From Clostridia bacterium (GTDB taxonomy: Bacteria; Bacillota; Clostridia; TANB77; CAG-508), in NCBI GenBank assembly GCA_022791735.1, contig JAAVZQ010000141.1:1-7183 (forward strand): DNA of 7,183 nucleotides, written 5' to 3'. The position numbers were made by a program, and so were the translations under genes. Below the pieces are notes generated by a model, which was not told the DNA's origin, did not search any database, and saw only the letters and a list, made by a program, of their open reading frames with translations. Shown in pieces: positions 6,389-7,183 of the stretch; position 1 is the stretch's first letter, and each line of letters begins with the position of its first letter.

Positions 6389-6759
6389 AAAACAAATTCC
6401 TCCGTTTCTTTTACAAGATTTTTGCAAGTTTTACGATCTAATACTTCAAATAATTCCTTTTTGCGTTCAGGATATCTTGCTTCGATGTTTAGTGGGGCAA
6501 CCATGTCTAAAAAGTCCTTTTGTTTTTCTGACATTGTTTTATATAGTTTGCTATCTTCAGCTAATCTATGTAGTTTATGAGTATAAGGGGGTTGTCTTTT
6601 TTCAACCATAACATAATATGCTTTTAAAATTTTTTCCACAACTTGATTACACATAAATCCAACATACAAATATCTTTTACTTTTTAACATTGCTTTCGCT
6701 GTGTCTAAATCGTATTTTGCTAATTCTATCCAATATTCTATTTTATCAAATTCACTAAT
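6361..6759 (-). CDS. HEPN-domain protein, toxin partner of MNT, with probable ATT start
   Basis: About 132 aa from ATT 6759, or 109 aa from the first ATG at 6690. The upstream 23 codons (ISEFDKIEYWIELAKYDLDTAKA) carry the WIELAKYDLDTAK opening typical of this HEPN family. AAGGAGG at 6775-6769 lies 9 nt before the ATT, so the longer form is preferred. Other family marks are YVGFMCNQVVEKILKAYY, the PPYTHKLHRL stretch (R55-x5-H61 fits the HEPN Rx4-6H RNase motif, but it lies earlier than usual) and NIEARYPER (92-99). HEPN toxins commonly cleave RNA; here that is family knowledge, not shown. It is followed by MNT with a 28-bp overlap and preceded by an extended -10 promoter. The ATT could also be a mutated ATG, giving a poorly expressed toxin. 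Confidence 0.85.
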   Translation of the reverse strand: MSEFDKIEYWIELAKYDLDTAKAMLKSKRYLYVGFMCNQVVEKILKAYYVMVEKRQPPYTHKLHRLAEDSKLYKTMSEKQKDFLDMVAPLNIEARYPERKKELFEVLDRKTCKNLVKETEEFVLWIKKLLKN

Positions 6760-6768
6760 TGTAATCGA

Positions 6769-6775
6769 CCTCCTT
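6769..6775 (-). promoter_or_regulatory. Strong Shine-Dalgarno site deciding the HEPN start
   Basis: AAGGAGG on the minus strand, 9 nt before ATT 6759 and in frame with the HEPN gene. The nearest ATG (6690) is 78 nt away and has no such site. No ATG, GTG or TTG lies in frame between them. Confidence 0.75.
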
Positions 6776-6786
6776 CTACTTAAGTT

Positions 6787-6792
6787 ATTATA
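6787..6792 (-). promoter_or_regulatory. Extended -10 promoter of the HEPN-MNT operon
   Basis: TATAAT preceded by TGC, on the minus strand, about 28 nt before the ATT start. No good -35 box is seen at 17 nt. The sequence ACATGCTATA (6798-6789) is identical to that at the ATPase promoter. Confidence 0.65.
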
Positions 6793-6848
6793 GCATGTAA
6801 TTTAATCTTTTTCTATATTTTTAGTAAAAAATGCGAAAATTTTACGAT

Positions 6849-6884
6849 TTGCCTTTACAAGAATTATTATTTTTGTAAAGGCAA
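6849..6884. repeat. 12-bp perfect inverted repeat upstream of HEPN
   Basis: TTGCCTTTACAA and TTGTAAAGGCAA flank a 12-base loop. No T-run follows on either strand, so it is more likely a protein site or an isolated hairpin than a terminator. Confidence 0.55.
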
Positions 6885-6891
6885 GGTTGAA

Positions 6892-6935
6892 AATTTTAAA
6901 GTGTCATTTAAAGTGACATGTGACACTTTAAAATT
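6892..6935. promoter_or_regulatory. Palindromic operator-like site between HEPN and cassette A
   Basis: The arms 6892-6906 and 6921-6935 are perfect 15-bp inverted copies containing AAAGTGTCA. The 14-base centre holds a third near-copy, TTTAAAGTGACA, in direct orientation. The core AAAGTGTC is shared with the spaced repeats before the ATPase. It lies about 100 bp upstream of the HEPN promoter and next to a weak promoter facing A. Confidence 0.65.
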
Positions 6936-6950
6936 AATTCCTAGTATACT
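6920..6950 (+). promoter_or_regulatory. Possible promoter toward cassette A
   Basis: GTGACA (6920-6925) and TATACT (6945-6950) with a 19-nt spacer. The spacing is long, and the -35 overlaps the right arm of the palindrome, which would let a bound regulator block it. This is a weak call. Confidence 0.3.
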
Positions 6951-6955
6951 ATATC

Positions 6956-7026
6956 TTAGTTATACCAATGCTTTCGCACATATTTACAAATCAAATTTGG
7001 GACAAGGCCGGCAACGAAAATATGAG
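6956..7026 (+). repeat. Conserved cassette leader/start element, copy at A
   Basis: It matches the C leader from TTAG.TATA.CAA.GCTTT through CAAATCAAATTTGG, then GACAAGGCCGGCAACG to ATGAG. It has one extra G at 7000-7001 compared with B and C. That breaks the upstream open frame and supports ATG 7022 as the start, with the element as untranslated leader. Confidence 0.75.
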
Positions 7027-7183
7027 TGATGCAAAAGAGGTAAATACACAGTTAAATAGGGCACCAACAATAAGTAACCCAACAGTAAGCAGAGTATCAA
7101 ATTCAACAAGTGAATTGACCATAACAGCAACTGCGACAGACCAAGATGAAAATGATGTTTTAACGTATAAATTACTAAGAGGA
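7022..7183 (+). CDS. 5' end of cassette A (or of an identical cassette), running off the right edge
   Basis: From ATG 7022 the product starts MSDAKEVNTQLNRAPTISNP and passes into the FN3-like domain (ATDQDENDVLTYKLLRG), still open at the window end. From 7047 it is base-for-base the same as the window start, and the codon phase carries over correctly. It is thus the missing 5' end of cassette A if the molecule is circular, or otherwise a second, near-identical cassette. No good Shine-Dalgarno site precedes the ATG; the only AAGG is about 14 nt away. The HEPN gene diverges from it on the left. Confidence 0.75.
   Translation, partial: MSDAKEVNTQLNRAPTISNPTVSRVSNSTSELTITATATDQDENDVLTYKLLRG
7047..7183. 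repeat. Terminal direct repeat, right copy (identical to 1-137)
   Basis: The second copy of the 137-bp end repeat. The unit length from copy to copy is 7046 bp. Confidence 0.95.

Noticed and set aside
1..7183. TGA read as Trp (alternative code)
   Set aside because: Trp is encoded by TGG throughout, and TGA ends the ATPase at a sensible place just before its terminator.

Overview
The window is AT-rich DNA with Shine-Dalgarno sites of the AAGGAGG/GGAGG type and TATAAT-like promoters. This fits a low-GC Firmicutes (Bacillota), probably a clostridial or related gut lineage, but no marker gene fixes the taxon. I see no tRNA, rRNA, transposase, integrase, Rep protein or CRISPR array.

Layout. Four copies of one gene family alternate in orientation. 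Copy A runs rightward at 1-965, and its 5' end is present again at 7022-7183. Copy B runs leftward at 2214-1258. Copy C runs rightward at 4199-5348. D is a short leftward remnant at 5774-5556. A faces B and C faces D, and each facing pair shares a bidirectional hairpin terminator (1045-1088 and 5452-5505). Two unrelated cargo units sit where the copies diverge: an AAA_14/DUF4143-type ATPase (2546-3847) between B and C, and a HEPN-MNT toxin-antitoxin-like pair (6759-6074) between D and A. Bases 1-137 equal bases 7047-7183 exactly. The window is therefore either one full turn of a circle of about 7046 bp, or one unit ending in an identical repeat.

The family. A, B and C share a conserved leader and a short N-terminus ending NTQLNRAP. 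One or two fibronectin-III-like domains follow (typical string: ATDQD..D.LTY...GT), then a TYC.G.YC.GG motif, CxxCxGxG zinc repeats like the DnaJ central domain, a strongly variable Cys/His-rich middle, more CxxCxGxG repeats, and a closing tail HYYC...YH. I recognise no named family for the whole protein and assign no function.

Main observation. Read conventionally, A, B and C are broken by seven frameshifts. Each one lies at an in-frame CGG codon. Skipping the C and reading the next GGA or GGT as glycine restores one continuous reading frame in all three genes. I found no other in-frame CGG codon in A, B, C, the ATPase, HEPN or MNT. This pattern argues for +1 recoding at CGG (an unassigned or starved codon, or quadruplet decoding) rather than random decay. 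The sites cluster at the edges of the variable middle module.

Regulation. The ATPase and HEPN promoters share the 10-mer ACATGCTATA covering their -10 regions. AAAGTGTC boxes lie upstream of both: 23-bp-spaced repeats before the ATPase, and a perfect palindrome between HEPN and A. The cargo units and the cassettes may thus belong to one regulated element, but that is inference.
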